Numbered from the stretch's first letter, positions 1 through 9,978 are shown. The stretch: 64,000 bases of DNA from Parahaliea maris (GCF_008064665.1 NZ_VRZA01000007.1:124001-188000); one strand, 5' to 3'. A program made the numbers and translations. The notes: generated by a model not told the origin, from the letters alone.

Positions 1-2193
1 ACCCGTGGCTGCAGTGAACCGGCGGCGTTAACCCACGTTCGCAATTGCAGTAATTACCTCGACCCGGGTGGCCTGCTCAACACCCTGCGGATTCCGGTGT
101 TACTGCTGCGCGGAATGCTGCTCAACCTGTGTGTTTTCCTGCCCTACATTCTGGGAGCGGTCATCGTCACCCAGGCGGTTTACCTGCTGGGGCCGGATAC
201 CAACTGGCTACCCCGGGTTGTCATGCCACTGCTGGTGGCGTTTGCGTTACTGACGATCGCATTTCCCGTCGCCCAGCGGATTTTGCGACGGCGCCTGAAC
301 TGGACCTGGCGTGACCGCCTGGAGCGCTGGTTGGCGGTACCGTTGATCGTTGCGGTGCTCAGCCTGCTGTTGATTCCACTGTTGAACCTGACCCGCCTGG
401 CCATTGAGCACAATGCCAGCCAGGTGGCGGGTTTTCTCGATGGTTCCGATGGTCTTCGCCTCTGGCACCTGGGGGCACTGGTCTTTGTGCTGTTGCTTCT
501 GCTCAGCCTGCTGGGTCGGGCGTCGACCCGCTTTGCGCCCTGGGTAGGGCGGATCTTTGTCGGGCTCATTGCCGTCATTGGTCCGGTGCTGCTGTTCGCG
601 GCCTACCTGACGCTGTGTCTCTGGCAGATTGAGTCGCCATATCTGCCAGCGGGCTCGAGCACAGTGCTCAATCGGGCCCTGGGCTGTGAGCAACCCTGCC
701 TGGTGGAGGGTGCGCAGGTGGACCAGCGCCAGCGGCAAGGCGGGCTGGTCGCCGCAGTCACAGGATTGTTTGCGGCAGAAACACCGCCGGATGACTTCGG
801 CCAACTGGTCACTGAATTGCGCGGGCGGGGGCTGGTGCTCACCGACGATGCCCGGGTGTTCTGTGCCTCCTCCGGGAATTGTCTCGAGCAGCCAGCCTCG
901 TGGCAGCAGGACCAGCGGGTGTGGGTACTGACCAATAGTGCCGGCACGACCAACCCCTGTCCGCCCTCGGATTCAGCGGGCGGCTTCAATGCTGCGGATG
1001 GACTCTATTGCCATTACCTGAAACGGGTTTCACCCGACCATCTGCGGATATCCAACGGGGCTGCCATGCCCTGGGCGGATGAGGAGAACCTGTGGTTTGT
1101 GCTGTTGTTTCTCGTGGTGCTGCTGTTCAATCGGTTTTTCCTGGATATCAATATCATTGGCCCTCACCGTTTCTACCGCGACCGCCTCAGTCGCGCGTTT
1201 CTGGTCGGCCTGGGGGAGGAGGACGAGTTGGTTGCCCGGGATGGCCTGACCCTGTCGAGCCTGAATGCCGAGCACACCAGTGCGCCCTACCACCTGATAA
1301 ACGCCGCACTCAACCTGCAGGCAGACCGGGATCCGGGCTTGCGTGGCCGGGAGTCTGACTTCTTCCTGTTCAGCAAGCGCTATTGCGGCAGTCGCCTGAC
1401 GGGTTATGTCGCCACGCCCTCCCTGGAGAAAGCGGACCCTCACCTCGACCTGGGCACCGCTGTTGCCATCTCGGGCGCAGCTGCGGCGCCCAATGCCGGC
1501 CGCCAGACCAAACGGTCGCTGAGCTTTGTGCTCACACTGCTGAATATCAGGCTGGGCTACTGGCTGCCCAATCCCCGGCGGGTAGCCCGGCGCCACCTCA
1601 TGCAGCACTTGCGTACCGGCTGCGCCCGGCCGTCGCTGATGTGGCGCGAGGCGCTGGGCCTGCTGGATGCCAGGCACTCCCACGTGAATGTGTCCGACGG
1701 CGGGCATATCGAGAACCTGGCCATCTACGAGTTGTTGCGTCGCCGCTGCCGCCTGATCGTCGCCATCGATGGGGAGCAGGACGCCGAACTGCGCTTTGAC
1801 GGCCTGGTAACCCTGCTCCGCTTTGCCCGTATCGACCTCGGCGTGGAAGTGGATTTCAATCGCGAGGGGGAGAATCAACTGGATGCCCTGCGCCTGCAGG
1901 ACGGGCGTGTAAGTCGTCGTCACTGGGCCCTGGGCACCATCCATTATGGTGACGGCGAGACGGGCCAGTTGCTGTACATCAAACTGTCCTACACCGGGGA
2001 TGAGCCGGCCACTGTGCGGGCTTATCGGGAGTTGCAACCGGCATTCCCCCATGAGTCCACGGCGGACCAGTTCTTTAATGAAGCCCAGTTCGAGGCCTAT
2101 CGGGCCCTGGGTGAGCATATTGTCGAGGAACTGGCGCGGGAACTGCCGCTGGACTCGCTGGTACAGAGTGAGGGGCGGGAAAACTGGAGATAA
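1..2193 (+). CDS. Patatin-like phospholipase family membrane protein, N-terminus outside window
   Basis: The frame is open from base 1, so the gene starts upstream; 730 residues are visible. The visible N-terminal third holds about four to five hydrophobic membrane segments, with another near the middle. The C-terminal region contains the motif DGGHIENLAIYELL, which matches the DG[GA] catalytic-Asp motif of patatins, followed by LIVAIDGEQD. The other half of the patatin dyad (GxSxG) would lie in the part that is cut off and cannot be checked. By family this would be a membrane-bound acyl hydrolase acting on lipids. It ends 121 bases before the next gene on the same strand. The family call is moderately sure; the substrate is unknown. 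Confidence 0.65.
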   Translation, partial: TRGCSEPAALTHVRNCSNYLDPGGLLNTLRIPVLLLRGMLLNLCVFLPYILGAVIVTQAVYLLGPDTNWLPRVVMPLLVAFALLTIAFPVAQRILRRRLNWTWRDRLERWLAVPLIVAVLSLLLIPLLNLTRLAIEHNASQVAGFLDGSDGLRLWHLGALVFVLLLLLSLLGRASTRFAPWVGRIFVGLIAVIGPVLLFAAYLTLCLWQIESPYLPAGSSTVLNRALGCEQPCLVEGAQVDQRQRQGGLVAAVTGLFAAETPPDDFGQLVTELRGRGLVLTDDARVFCASSGNCLEQPASWQQDQRVWVLTNSAGTTNPCPPSDSAGGFNAADGLYCHYLKRVSPDHLRISNGAAMPWADEENLWFVLLFLVVLLFNRFFLDINIIGPHRFYRDRLSRAFLVGLGEEDELVARDGLTLSSLNAEHTSAPYHLINAALNLQADRDPGLRGRESDFFLFSKRYCGSRLTGYVATPSLEKADPHLDLGTAVAISGAAAAPNAGRQTKRSLSFVLTLLNIRLGYWLPNPRRVARRHLMQHLRTGCARPSLMWREALGLLDARHSHVNVSDGGHIENLAIYELLRRRCRLIVAIDGEQDAELRFDGLVTLLRFARIDLGVEVDFNREGENQLDALRLQDGRVSRRHWALGTIHYGDGETGQLLYIKLSYTGDEPATVRAYRELQPAFPHESTADQFFNEAQFEAYRALGEHIVEELARELPLDSLVQSEGRENWR

Positions 2194-2314
2194 CGGCAGA
2201 ATCAACTTGAGATCACCCGGCTGATCAACATACTGAAGGAAGCGGCACCAACAGTGCCAGTCACTTGGTCCTGCCATGGATGGAGGCAGTAGCTGCCGCC
2301 AGGAGGAAGTGTTC

Positions 2315-4402
2315 ATGACGACGGTAAACTCGCGCTTACTGTACCGGTGGTTCAAGGGGCTGCTTTGGCTACTGCTGGTGTTGGCCCTTATCGCACTGGT
2401 CTCCTGGCTCAGAGGGCCGTCATTTGGCGCGGTCATCGAGGGGCTGACACCTCCCCATCTGCCGAAGGTCGATTACTCTGGCAAGCAGCGGGTCTGGCCA
2501 CAGCAGAACTGGGACGCGCCCCTGCGGCAGAAGTACCACCACATCAGCCAGGGTACGCGCACCCTGCCCATTCCCCTGAGCTGGCTGCTGGCCCTTGAGC
2601 GTCCGGTCGACAACCTGCTGACGCTGCCCTTCGGTAAGCGCGGCAAGTTCAGCGATGACGACTACCTGCTGCGCTTCGGCTTCATTGGCAGCGAGCGCAG
2701 CGAACACAACCCCCACGGTTTGCCGGTGGGTTTCGCCGCGACCCCGTCACAGAACCTGCCCGGTGTCAGCGGCCAGGTAACGGCCGTGGGCTTCAATTGC
2801 GCGGCCTGTCATACCAGCCATTTCACCTACGGCGATACCGAATACATCATCGAGGGTGGGCCGGCGACCACCGACCTGGGCCAGTTGACCAGTGCCCTGG
2901 GCGCCGCATTGGGCCAGACGCTACTGTCTTCGAAGGTGCCGCTGGTGAAAGGGCGCTTCTACCGCTTTGCCGATGCCGTGCTGGGAGAGGATGCTGCTAC
3001 CGATGCCAATATCAGCCAGCTGGCGAAGGACCTCGAGTCCCTGGTGGAATACCTGGCCGGTCTGCCCGCCGCGGTGGATACGGTTGAAGGCTTCACCCGC
3101 CTGGATGCGCTGAACCGCATTGGCAACCAGGTATTCGCGCTGGACCCCGGCAAGTTCGAGAACTACGTGCCCATCAATGCGCCGGTAAACTACCCCCACA
3201 TCTGGACCTCATCCTGGTTCAGCTGGGTGCAGTACGATGGCTCCATCATGAACCCGCTGGTGCGCAATACCGGTGAGGCCATGGGCGTCAGCGCCTACCT
3301 GGATACCCGTTCGCCGCACGAGGAGAGGCGCTTCAGCTCCTCCGTCAAGGTCGACAACCTGTACTGGATCGAGCAGTCCCTCAGTGGCACAAACCCGCTG
3401 CCCGAACAGCGTTTTAACGGCCTGCTGTCGCCTCCCTGGCCGGAGAGTCTGCCCGCTGTCGACCGGGCGCTGGCACAGACGGGGGCGGCGCTCTACCGCG
3501 AGCACTGCGAGGCCTGTCACCTGCCGGCCCCCGACAGCGAGCGCTTCTGGTCACATTTCAACCCGGTGGAGTACTACGTTAACGACGAGCGTCGGGAAAC
3601 CGAGCAGGCACTCCTGTCCGTCCACATCATTCCCCATGCCCAGGTGGGTACCGATCCCGCCCAGGGGGAGGTGCTGGTCAGCCGCACGGTGAACACCGCC
3701 GGGATGGGGAACAGTAACGGCTTCTCCAACTTCCGCGGAATGGGTGTGGGCACCGAGGTGTGTACGCGTGCCCCCGGGATGCCGCCAAACCCCTATCGGC
3801 CGGGGTACCCCGACGACCGCAGCGCACCGCCCTCCCGCCAGGCCGGCAAGTTGGTCAATGTGGCGGTCAGCGACGGCCCCAATCTCAGCTTCGCCCTGGC
3901 GTTGGGTGCAGTGGTTCAGCAGGTGAACAACGAATGGTTCCTGCAGAACTACTACAGCGCGGCGCAACAGGCACTGTTCGAAGAGGGCAGGCCCAATTGC
4001 CTGCAGGCAGGCCAGGGCTACAAGGCGCGCCCGTTGAACGGCGTCTGGGCGACCGCGCCCTTCCTGCACAACGGTTCGGTGCCGACCGTCATGGCGCTGC
4101 TGTCGCCGCCCGATGAGCGGCCCTGCTTCGTGGAGCTTGGTGGCATCGAGTTCGATCCGGTTCATCTTGGCCTCGCCCAGGACATCGAATTGGCCTGTGG
4201 TGAAGAGGCGCCGGCAAAGTACGGCCGCAACGGCCGTTTTATCCTCGATACCTCGGTTCCCGGCAACAGCAATCGGGGGCACGAATTCTCCAGTCGCTAC
4301 GACGCGACAAAGTCGTGGTGGGATCAACCCATGGGCGTGATCGGCCCCGAGCTGGAAGAGTCGGAACGCCTCGCAATTATCGAATACCTCAAAACCCTGT
4401 AG
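2315..4402 (+). CDS. Dihaem cytochrome c, RoxA/peroxidase-like
   Basis: Predicted exported dihaem c-type cytochrome of 695 residues. An N-terminal hydrophobic segment (about residues 13-33) acts as signal or anchor. Two CxxCH haem sites are visible: CAACH at 162-166 and CEACH at 398-402. The C-terminal stretch LNGVWATAPFLHNGSVP is typical of the bacterial dihaem peroxidase and RoxA (rubber oxygenase) superfamily. ATG at 2315 is chosen because AGGAGG lies 8 bases upstream; an in-frame ATG at 2276 has no such site. Members either reduce peroxide or cleave polyisoprene with oxygen; sequence reading alone cannot decide between them. It would act in the periplasm. Confidence 0.75.
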   Translation: MTTVNSRLLYRWFKGLLWLLLVLALIALVSWLRGPSFGAVIEGLTPPHLPKVDYSGKQRVWPQQNWDAPLRQKYHHISQGTRTLPIPLSWLLALERPVDNLLTLPFGKRGKFSDDDYLLRFGFIGSERSEHNPHGLPVGFAATPSQNLPGVSGQVTAVGFNCAACHTSHFTYGDTEYIIEGGPATTDLGQLTSALGAALGQTLLSSKVPLVKGRFYRFADAVLGEDAATDANISQLAKDLESLVEYLAGLPAAVDTVEGFTRLDALNRIGNQVFALDPGKFENYVPINAPVNYPHIWTSSWFSWVQYDGSIMNPLVRNTGEAMGVSAYLDTRSPHEERRFSSSVKVDNLYWIEQSLSGTNPLPEQRFNGLLSPPWPESLPAVDRALAQTGAALYREHCEACHLPAPDSERFWSHFNPVEYYVNDERRETEQALLSVHIIPHAQVGTDPAQGEVLVSRTVNTAGMGNSNGFSNFRGMGVGTEVCTRAPGMPPNPYRPGYPDDRSAPPSRQAGKLVNVAVSDGPNLSFALALGAVVQQVNNEWFLQNYYSAAQQALFEEGRPNCLQAGQGYKARPLNGVWATAPFLHNGSVPTVMALLSPPDERPCFVELGGIEFDPVHLGLAQDIELACGEEAPAKYGRNGRFILDTSVPGNSNRGHEFSSRYDATKSWWDQPMGVIGPELEESERLAIIEYLKTL

Positions 4403-4526
4403 GCGCGGTCTGGCTTGGCTTCCCTTGAGCTGGATCAATAGGCATGGCGCAGGAATTGTCTACTATGGAAGACAGGGTTGGCCCACTCTACCGGCCCGCC
4501 ATTTACATGATGAAAGAGGTTCTTCC

Positions 4527-4763
4527 ATGTTGATCGAGAAACACAGCCTGATAAATGATTTCCCCGAATTCAGGGATCGCATTCATGACCTGAAGATGTC
4601 GGATGTAAATTTTGCGTCCCAGCTCGAGAAGTACACCGAGCTGGACAAGGAGATCATCCGCATCGAAGAGGGCATTGAGAACGCATCGGACGATTTTCTC
4701 GAGGGTCTCAAGATGAAGCGGGTTCACCTGAAAGACGAACTGGTGGACAAGCTGCGGGGCTGA
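4527..4763 (+). CDS. YdcH-like DUF465 family small protein
   Basis: Small cytosolic protein of 78 residues beginning MLIEKHSLINDFPEF, the usual opening of the DUF465/YdcH family. It is mostly helical and charged, with a likely coiled coil (QLEKYTELDKEIIRIEEG) followed by MKRVHLKDEL, the family's closing KxxLKDE-type motif. AAGAGG lies 7 bases before the ATG, which rules out the longer TTG start further upstream. Family members are widespread in proteobacteria and have no settled function. It is followed by a strong hairpin and a gene on the opposite strand. Confidence 0.85.
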   Translation: MLIEKHSLINDFPEFRDRIHDLKMSDVNFASQLEKYTELDKEIIRIEEGIENASDDFLEGLKMKRVHLKDELVDKLRG

Positions 4764-4827
4764 TCGGCCTGTTCATCATCTCGTCATCATCAGGCCATCG
4801 ACACGGAAGCCGGCGGCTTTTGCTGGT

Positions 4828-4855
4828 CAGGGGCGGGAGCTGTTGCCCGCCCCTG
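4828..4855. terminator. Hairpin between convergent genes
   Basis: Perfect 10-bp stem, CAGGGGCGGG pairing with CCCGCCCCTG, and an 8-base loop. It sits between two convergent genes, so it probably ends both transcripts. There is no clear T-run on either side. Confidence 0.5.
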
Positions 4856-4871
4856 CCAATACAAGCGATGG

Positions 4872-5651
4872 TTACGGGGCAGGGTTTATGCCCGCGTTAC
4901 GCACCGTCGTCGAATGGTACACGCGGGAACTGTCGCAACTGATCACCCCCTGTGCCATCTGCAGGGTGCTGCGCCAACCCTGGCCGTTGACGTAGCCGTC
5001 CCAGGAGGCGCCAAACGCCGCCAGGTCGCTATAGCTGGTCACCAGTTTGTAGTCCCACTCGGGGTTGTTGTTGCCGGGCCCCGGTATGAAGGCCCACACG
5101 CCGACGTCACTGCCGTCCGGGTACCGGCTCTGGGCGATCTTCTGCTGCACGGCCATCCCCTCGTCCGGCGTCTTGCCTTCCGCCATGGTGCAGTTGGCGA
5201 ACACTGCGATGCCCGACTTGCCCGGCCAGCTGGCTGGCGGTGGCCTCAGGTTGACGGATGCGGAATTGGAGTGTTCGCTACAGGTCACTACCTTGTCGAA
5301 CTCGGCATTCAGGTCACCACCTTTGTCCATCCAGGTCTGTAGCCCTTTACCCATGTCGATTCCGTTCTGCCAGGCGCCCAGCCAAACGACCTCCACGGGA
5401 GTATTGGATGAAATAAAGATTGGGCTCAGTACCCAGGCGCTGTAAGGCACCTTGAAATTGCTGTCGGCCCACTTGGTCCAGCGGGTGATTACTTTGTCGA
5501 GGTCATTACGTGTCTGGCCTTCGTTGTAGGTACACAGGTACGCCTCGATCGCAGTGAAGTTTTTGAGTGGTGAGTCTTGAGAAATTGCCGGGCTGGCTGC
5601 GAGCAAAGGGAGTGAAAACGCAAGCAACAGAGTGCTTCTGGAGTGGGTCAT
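4872..5651 (-). CDS. Secreted protein of unknown function
   Basis: 259 residues with a clear Sec signal peptide (MTHSRSTLLLAFSLPLLAASPAISQ, cut after A-I-S-Q or nearby). The mature part has paired aromatic- and Gly-rich stretches (VVWLGAWQNG, WDGYVNGQGW), suggesting two repeats of an alpha-beta barrel-like fold; this is only an impression. Three cysteines (VTCSEH, FANCTM, VISCDS) could form disulphides. It lies alone on the minus strand opposite a PQQ dehydrogenase gene. I do not recognise the family. Confidence 0.7.
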   Translation of the reverse strand: MTHSRSTLLLAFSLPLLAASPAISQDSPLKNFTAIEAYLCTYNEGQTRNDLDKVITRWTKWADSNFKVPYSAWVLSPIFISSNTPVEVVWLGAWQNGIDMGKGLQTWMDKGGDLNAEFDKVVTCSEHSNSASVNLRPPPASWPGKSGIAVFANCTMAEGKTPDEGMAVQQKIAQSRYPDGSDVGVWAFIPGPGNNNPEWDYKLVTSYSDLAAFGASWDGYVNGQGWRSTLQMAQGVISCDSSRVYHSTTVRNAGINPAP

Positions 5652-5902
5652 GGGGGATCCTCCGGGCTTATTGGTATTGTGCTCCCTGCCTGATCACCGC
5701 CGTTTCGACTTCCGCTGTCACAACGTTTGTGAATTATAGCTAGCGAAACTCGTGCGAACCGCGCGCCTTATACCGATTGTTGTTATAGGCTACTTTTTAA
5801 TAACCGAATGCATGTTGCTATTGCCTGCACGGCGAACAAGCCCGGGCTGACGCAACAGTGCCATGGGCCGCGCAGCAACACCAGAAGAGGTGGGATCAAC
5901 CG

Positions 5903-7915
5903 TTGAAAAAATCCCTGTGCATAGTGATCGTTCTTTGCGTCCTGGGCCTGTTGCCGTTTCTGGGCGGCTCGGTGATCTGGCAATTATCTGGTGTGGACCG
6001 CCTCGACATCCACGGCGCGGCTGATCTTACCGGGCGCGATGTGCGCGCCTCTGGTATCGGGCATGGCTGGACCAGTTACGGTGGTGACACGGGGGGGCAT
6101 CGCTACAGCCAGGCCCGGCAGATCACGCCAGCCAATGTCGCAGCACTGGCGCCCGCCTGGCGTTATCGTACCGGCGACCTGGCGCGGCGGCCGGATGCCA
6201 TGCGCGATGCGGCATCCGAGGGCACACCGATTCTGGTGGAGGGTTCGCTGGTATTCTGCACGCCGTTCAATGAGGTGATTGCACTCGATCCGGGAACCGG
6301 GAGTGAGCGCTGGCGTTTTGACCCCGGGATCGATCTCCAGCAACGGCCCGCCAACCAGTTTGTGTGTCGCGGCGTTGCCTACTGGCAGGGTGAAGATGTC
6401 GAAGGCCACTGCAGCCACCGAATCCTTATGGGTACCAACGATGCCCGCTTGATTGCCCTGGACGCACGGAGCGGACAACGCTGTGCAGACTTCGGCGAGA
6501 AGGGGCAAGTGCACATCGATCCCGGCATGGAGCTGTGGTGGGCCGGGGAGTACCAGGTCACGTCTCCCCCCGTCGTGATCGGCGATACCGTGATTCTCGG
6601 GTCGGCAATCAGTGACAATGTGCGGGTGGTGGCTCCGGCCGGTACGGTTCGAGCTTTTGATGTGCGCAGCGGCGCCCTTGCGTGGACTTTTGACCCCATT
6701 GCCCGGCGCCCATCAGGTGATGGAGAGCCCGTAGCGGGGCACGCCAACGTTTGGGCTCCGATGTCTGTCGATGTTGAGCGGGAACTGATCTTCCTGCCGA
6801 CCTCCAGCCCCAGTCCGGATTTTTATGGCGGCCTGCGCTTGCACGAGCAGCCCTACGCCAATGCGGTGGTGGCCCTGCATGCTCGGACCGGTGAGGTGGC
6901 CTGGAGCTTCCAGACGGTACACCACGACCTCTGGGACTATGATCTCCCGGCACAGCCGGGACTCTACACCGTCTGGAAAAACGGGCGCCCTCACGATGTG
7001 GTAGCCCAGGTGACCAAGACAGGTATGGTGTTTGTACTCGACCGCGACAGTGGCAAACCCTTCCTTCCAGTGACCGAGAAGCCGGTGCCTCGGGGCGCTG
7101 TTGACGGCGAGGTCCTGTCGGCGACGCAGCCCTTTCCCGTGACCCCGCCCATTGTTCCCCAGTCCGTGTCTGCCGATGAGGCCTTCGGTATTACCTGGTT
7201 CGACAGGAACACGTGTCGGCAAGGGATTGCCGAGTCCCGTTCCGAGGGGCTGTTTACGCCACCATCTGAGCAGGGAACCCTGCTGATACCGTTTACGGGT
7301 GGCGGCGCCAACTGGGGCAGCGCCGCCTACGACCCGGCGCGCAATCTGCTGGTGGTCAACATGAGTAACATGGTGCACAGGGTGACTCTGTTCCCCGCAG
7401 ACCAGGTTGAGGAAATGCGCCGTGTCTTTCACGACCAGGAGGTCGCACCCCAGCAAGGCGCGCCCTGGGGGGCAAAGCGTGAAGTGCTGCTTTCGCGGCT
7501 TGGCCTGCCCTGTAATATGCCGCCCTGGGGCGTGATTGCCGGTATTGACCTGGCGACGGGGAGTATTATCTGGCGCAGGACATTGGGTACCACCGAAGAC
7601 CTGGCTCCCGGCCCCGCGTTGAAGCTGGGTACGCCGAACGTGGGTGGCCCCGCCATTTCCGCTGGCGGTCTGGTGTTTATCGGGGCGGCGATGGATGACT
7701 ACCTGCGCGCCTTCGATGTGGCAACAGGGGAAGAGCTCTGGAAGGGTCGGCTCCCCGCGGGCGGCCAGGCGACGCCCATGATTTACGAATGGCAAGGGCG
7801 GCAGTTCGTGGTGATCTACGCCGGAGGACACGCCAGGCTGGGGACAAGGCTGGGTGACTACATGGTGGCGTTTGCGCTGCCGGAGGGTGGCCAGGGCGGC
7901 GAGTACCAGCCTTGA
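5903..7915 (+). CDS. PQQ-dependent membrane dehydrogenase, GcdA-like
   Basis: Quinoprotein dehydrogenase of about 670 residues, expected to oxidise a sugar or alcohol in the periplasm and pass electrons to the quinone pool. The N-terminus KKSLCIVIVLCVLGLLP is a membrane anchor or signal. Eight-bladed propeller features follow: WTSYGGDTGGHRYS, TPANVAALAPAWRYRTGD, TVHHDLWDYDLPAQP and a closing GEELWKGRLPAGGQATPM. The start is uncertain. TTG 5903 is preferred because an AGAGGTGGG site precedes it and the anchor then begins at once; GTG 5858 is the alternative and has no ribosome site. The length fits the soluble-domain plus single-anchor forms rather than five-helix Gcd. Confidence 0.82.
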   Translation: MKKSLCIVIVLCVLGLLPFLGGSVIWQLSGVDRLDIHGAADLTGRDVRASGIGHGWTSYGGDTGGHRYSQARQITPANVAALAPAWRYRTGDLARRPDAMRDAASEGTPILVEGSLVFCTPFNEVIALDPGTGSERWRFDPGIDLQQRPANQFVCRGVAYWQGEDVEGHCSHRILMGTNDARLIALDARSGQRCADFGEKGQVHIDPGMELWWAGEYQVTSPPVVIGDTVILGSAISDNVRVVAPAGTVRAFDVRSGALAWTFDPIARRPSGDGEPVAGHANVWAPMSVDVERELIFLPTSSPSPDFYGGLRLHEQPYANAVVALHARTGEVAWSFQTVHHDLWDYDLPAQPGLYTVWKNGRPHDVVAQVTKTGMVFVLDRDSGKPFLPVTEKPVPRGAVDGEVLSATQPFPVTPPIVPQSVSADEAFGITWFDRNTCRQGIAESRSEGLFTPPSEQGTLLIPFTGGGANWGSAAYDPARNLLVVNMSNMVHRVTLFPADQVEEMRRVFHDQEVAPQQGAPWGAKREVLLSRLGLPCNMPPWGVIAGIDLATGSIIWRRTLGTTEDLAPGPALKLGTPNVGGPAISAGGLVFIGAAMDDYLRAFDVATGEELWKGRLPAGGQATPMIYEWQGRQFVVIYAGGHARLGTRLGDYMVAFALPEGGQGGEYQP

Positions 7916-7956
7916 CTCAGTAGTGTGCCTTTGTTGACGCACATTGCGGTGGCGAT

Positions 7957-8529
7957 TCACATCGGGTAGCGATACCCCAACGCCCGGAACACCCGGCAGC
8001 CCAGCCAGCCTATGGCCAGTCCCAGTGCCGCGCCCGCGAGAGTGTCCAGCGGGTAGTGCACCCCCACATAAACCTGCCCCAATGCGATGGAGGCCGCCCA
8101 TACCAACAGTGAGGGCATAAGCCACCAGCCCGGACGTTTAAAGGCGATGCCCACCAGCCAGGCAAAACAGAAATGATTGGCCGCGTGGGAAGAGGTGAAG
8201 GAAAAGGAGGGTCCGCAGGTCACCAACAAGCGCAGGGATTCGGCCAGTGCGGGTTCATGGCACGGCCGCGGCCGGCCCACCCAGGGCTTGATCAGCTGGC
8301 TACTCGTGAAATCACTCAGGCCAACACAAACGATCAGCAAGAGAAGAAAGGGCCATGCGCGTTGCCTGAAACGCCAAATCCACGCGAGCATCAGGATCGC
8401 GTAAGCAGGAATCCAGAATAAACGACTGCGCCACCAGGGCATGACGAGGTCGAATACCGGGTTCGACAAGGTGTTGTTGACCAGGAATAGGAGGTGTTGA
8501 TCGAACTCAAGCATCAAGTCCAGCATCAC
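7957..8529 (-). CDS. PAP2-family membrane phosphatase
   Basis: Integral membrane phosphatase of 190 residues with about five to six membrane segments. All three PAP2 signature motifs are present: KPWVGRPRP, the central histidine motif FTSSHAANHF, and the third motif GQVYVGVHYPLD. Family members remove phosphate from phosphatidic acid, undecaprenyl diphosphate or similar lipids on the periplasmic face. The second motif reads SSHA rather than PSGH, a known variation. It converges with the PQQ dehydrogenase and is followed upstream, on the same strand, by a DUF2789 gene 14 bases away, so the two may be co-transcribed. Confidence 0.85.
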   Translation of the reverse strand: MMLDLMLEFDQHLLFLVNNTLSNPVFDLVMPWWRSRLFWIPAYAILMLAWIWRFRQRAWPFLLLLIVCVGLSDFTSSQLIKPWVGRPRPCHEPALAESLRLLVTCGPSFSFTSSHAANHFCFAWLVGIAFKRPGWWLMPSLLVWAASIALGQVYVGVHYPLDTLAGAALGLAIGWLGCRVFRALGYRYPM

Positions 8530-8543
8530 TCGCCTTGAACGTG

Positions 8544-8774
8544 TTAGCGCCGCAGGCGTGCATCCAGGTGATCCACGACCTCTGCCCAGTCGGCGTCCTC
8601 TTCCAGGCAGTCACGCAGAAAGCGTGCCTGCCCCTCGTTCCAGAAATTCGCGTCCGCCAGGGGGACATTGGGCGGCAACACATGTCGGTCGATGAACGCG
8701 GCGATCTCGCTGTCCCCACTCGGTAGCCCGAGTTGTTCGAACAGCGACGGCATGGAGTGAAAGGCGGGTTCCAT
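8544..8774 (-). CDS. DUF2789 family protein
   Basis: 76-residue acidic cytosolic protein matching the DUF2789 family closely: N-terminal FHSMPSLFEQLGLPS, central FIDRHVLPPNV, and C-terminal EEDADWAEVVDHLDARLR. The family is found mainly in gammaproteobacteria and has no known role. It lies 14 bases upstream of the PAP2 phosphatase gene on the same strand. The GAGAGAAG stretch just before the ATG is a plausible ribosome site. Confidence 0.85.
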   Translation of the reverse strand: MEPAFHSMPSLFEQLGLPSGDSEIAAFIDRHVLPPNVPLADANFWNEGQARFLRDCLEEDADWAEVVDHLDARLRR

Positions 8775-8948
8775 CTTCTCTCTCCTGGTTCGGTGTTTCC
8801 AGTAACAAGGAAAGCAGACAGGTCCGTCCCGTCAAGGTGGCGCGATAGTTGTTGCCACTGACGTTGCTAAACGACCCGTGAAGTGAGGCGATGCGGCATG
8901 ATGCGCGGCAGGTGAGCGGGTTCCTGTCCTGGAAATGGGCTTGAGACC

Positions 8949-9974
8949 CTATAAGGCCAGTACGCTGGAGGGGGTGCTGCCGGTCCAGCGCTTGAAGGAG
9001 CGGCGCAGTCCGGCACTGTCGTGGAAACCCAGTTGTCGAGCCACGGCCTCGGTGCCAAGGCCCTGGCTGCGCAGCAGATAGATCGCCGTGTGCAAACGAG
9101 CCAGATCAAGCTGTTGCTGGAAATGAGTGCCGTGTTTCTTTAGGTGGCGCTTGAAGGTGGCAGGGCTCATTCCCAGCGACTCGGCTACGCTTTCCAGCTG
9201 TAGCGTGCGGTGATTCGCGGGCTGTTTGAGCTGCTGTTCCAGATGGTGGTAGACGGCTACCAGCAGCGGGCGGGGGGCAGGCAGCGTCTGGAGTTGCTGC
9301 CGGGCCTGTTGCAGGGCGACCTGGTGACTGATGCCGGCGGGCTTGATGCCTTCAAATAGCCATTGCCGGGGTACGCGCAGCATGTCGCAGGGTTGATCGA
9401 AATGCAGTGTCTCTCCCAGGTGCACCCAGTATTGCTCGATATACGGCGGGCGGCTATGGCGGAAGTGGAATTGCCAGGGCAGGTGTTCGCCGCGGTGACG
9501 CCGGCTGAAGGCAGCCACCGCAGTGGCGCTGGCCTCCAGCAGGAAGCGCCACTGTTTGCCGGTACCGCAGCTGTCCAGCCAATAGAGATAGCCGTAGTTC
9601 TCATCGACAACCAGTCGCGGCGACAGCAGGGGAGACAGCAGCGGGGCAAACTCCACCAGGCTCTCCAGTGCGCTGAACAGGTTGGGGGCTTGCGATAGCA
9701 GCTGGCTGGCGCCGTGAAGGTTGCCTGGCAGCAGGCGCTGGCCCAGCAGGAAGGCGCTGTCGGAGCTGTCCAGCAGGCGTTCGGCGTTATCCGCCAGCTG
9801 CAGCAGTTGCTCCTGGCTGATGCGGGGATTGCGCTGGATCAGGTCGTCCATGAACAGGCGTGTGCCACGCAGCACCCGGTCGCCGTGCAAACCCCGCTGC
9901 AAGCACAGGTCGAGCAACGTCAGGGGCAGGCCCTGCGCCTCGATGATGCCGCTGTCGCGCTCGTAAAAGGACAT
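8949..9974 (-). CDS. AraC-family transcriptional regulator
   Basis: DNA-binding regulator of 341 residues. The N-terminal two thirds resemble the OruR/ArgR-type AraC sensing domain; the C-terminus has the double helix-turn-helix, with SVAESLGMSPATFKRHLKK and the second helix pair GTEAVARQLGFHDSAGLRRSF. ATG 9974 is chosen because it begins 4 bases after the stop of the GGDEF-like gene, so the two form an operon; longer starts would run into that gene. The operon promoter carries a Pho box, so expression is probably phosphate-controlled. Its targets are unknown; the divergent phytate locus is the obvious candidate. Confidence 0.85.
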   Translation of the reverse strand: MSFYERDSGIIEAQGLPLTLLDLCLQRGLHGDRVLRGTRLFMDDLIQRNPRISQEQLLQLADNAERLLDSSDSAFLLGQRLLPGNLHGASQLLSQAPNLFSALESLVEFAPLLSPLLSPRLVVDENYGYLYWLDSCGTGKQWRFLLEASATAVAAFSRRHRGEHLPWQFHFRHSRPPYIEQYWVHLGETLHFDQPCDMLRVPRQWLFEGIKPAGISHQVALQQARQQLQTLPAPRPLLVAVYHHLEQQLKQPANHRTLQLESVAESLGMSPATFKRHLKKHGTHFQQQLDLARLHTAIYLLRSQGLGTEAVARQLGFHDSAGLRRSFKRWTGSTPSSVLAL

Positions 9975-9978
9975 GGCG

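Noticed and set aside
5708-5728. CTGTCACAACGTTTGTGA as a third Pho box
   Set aside because: Only the first heptamer fits; the second half does not match CTGTCAY at the 11-bp spacing.
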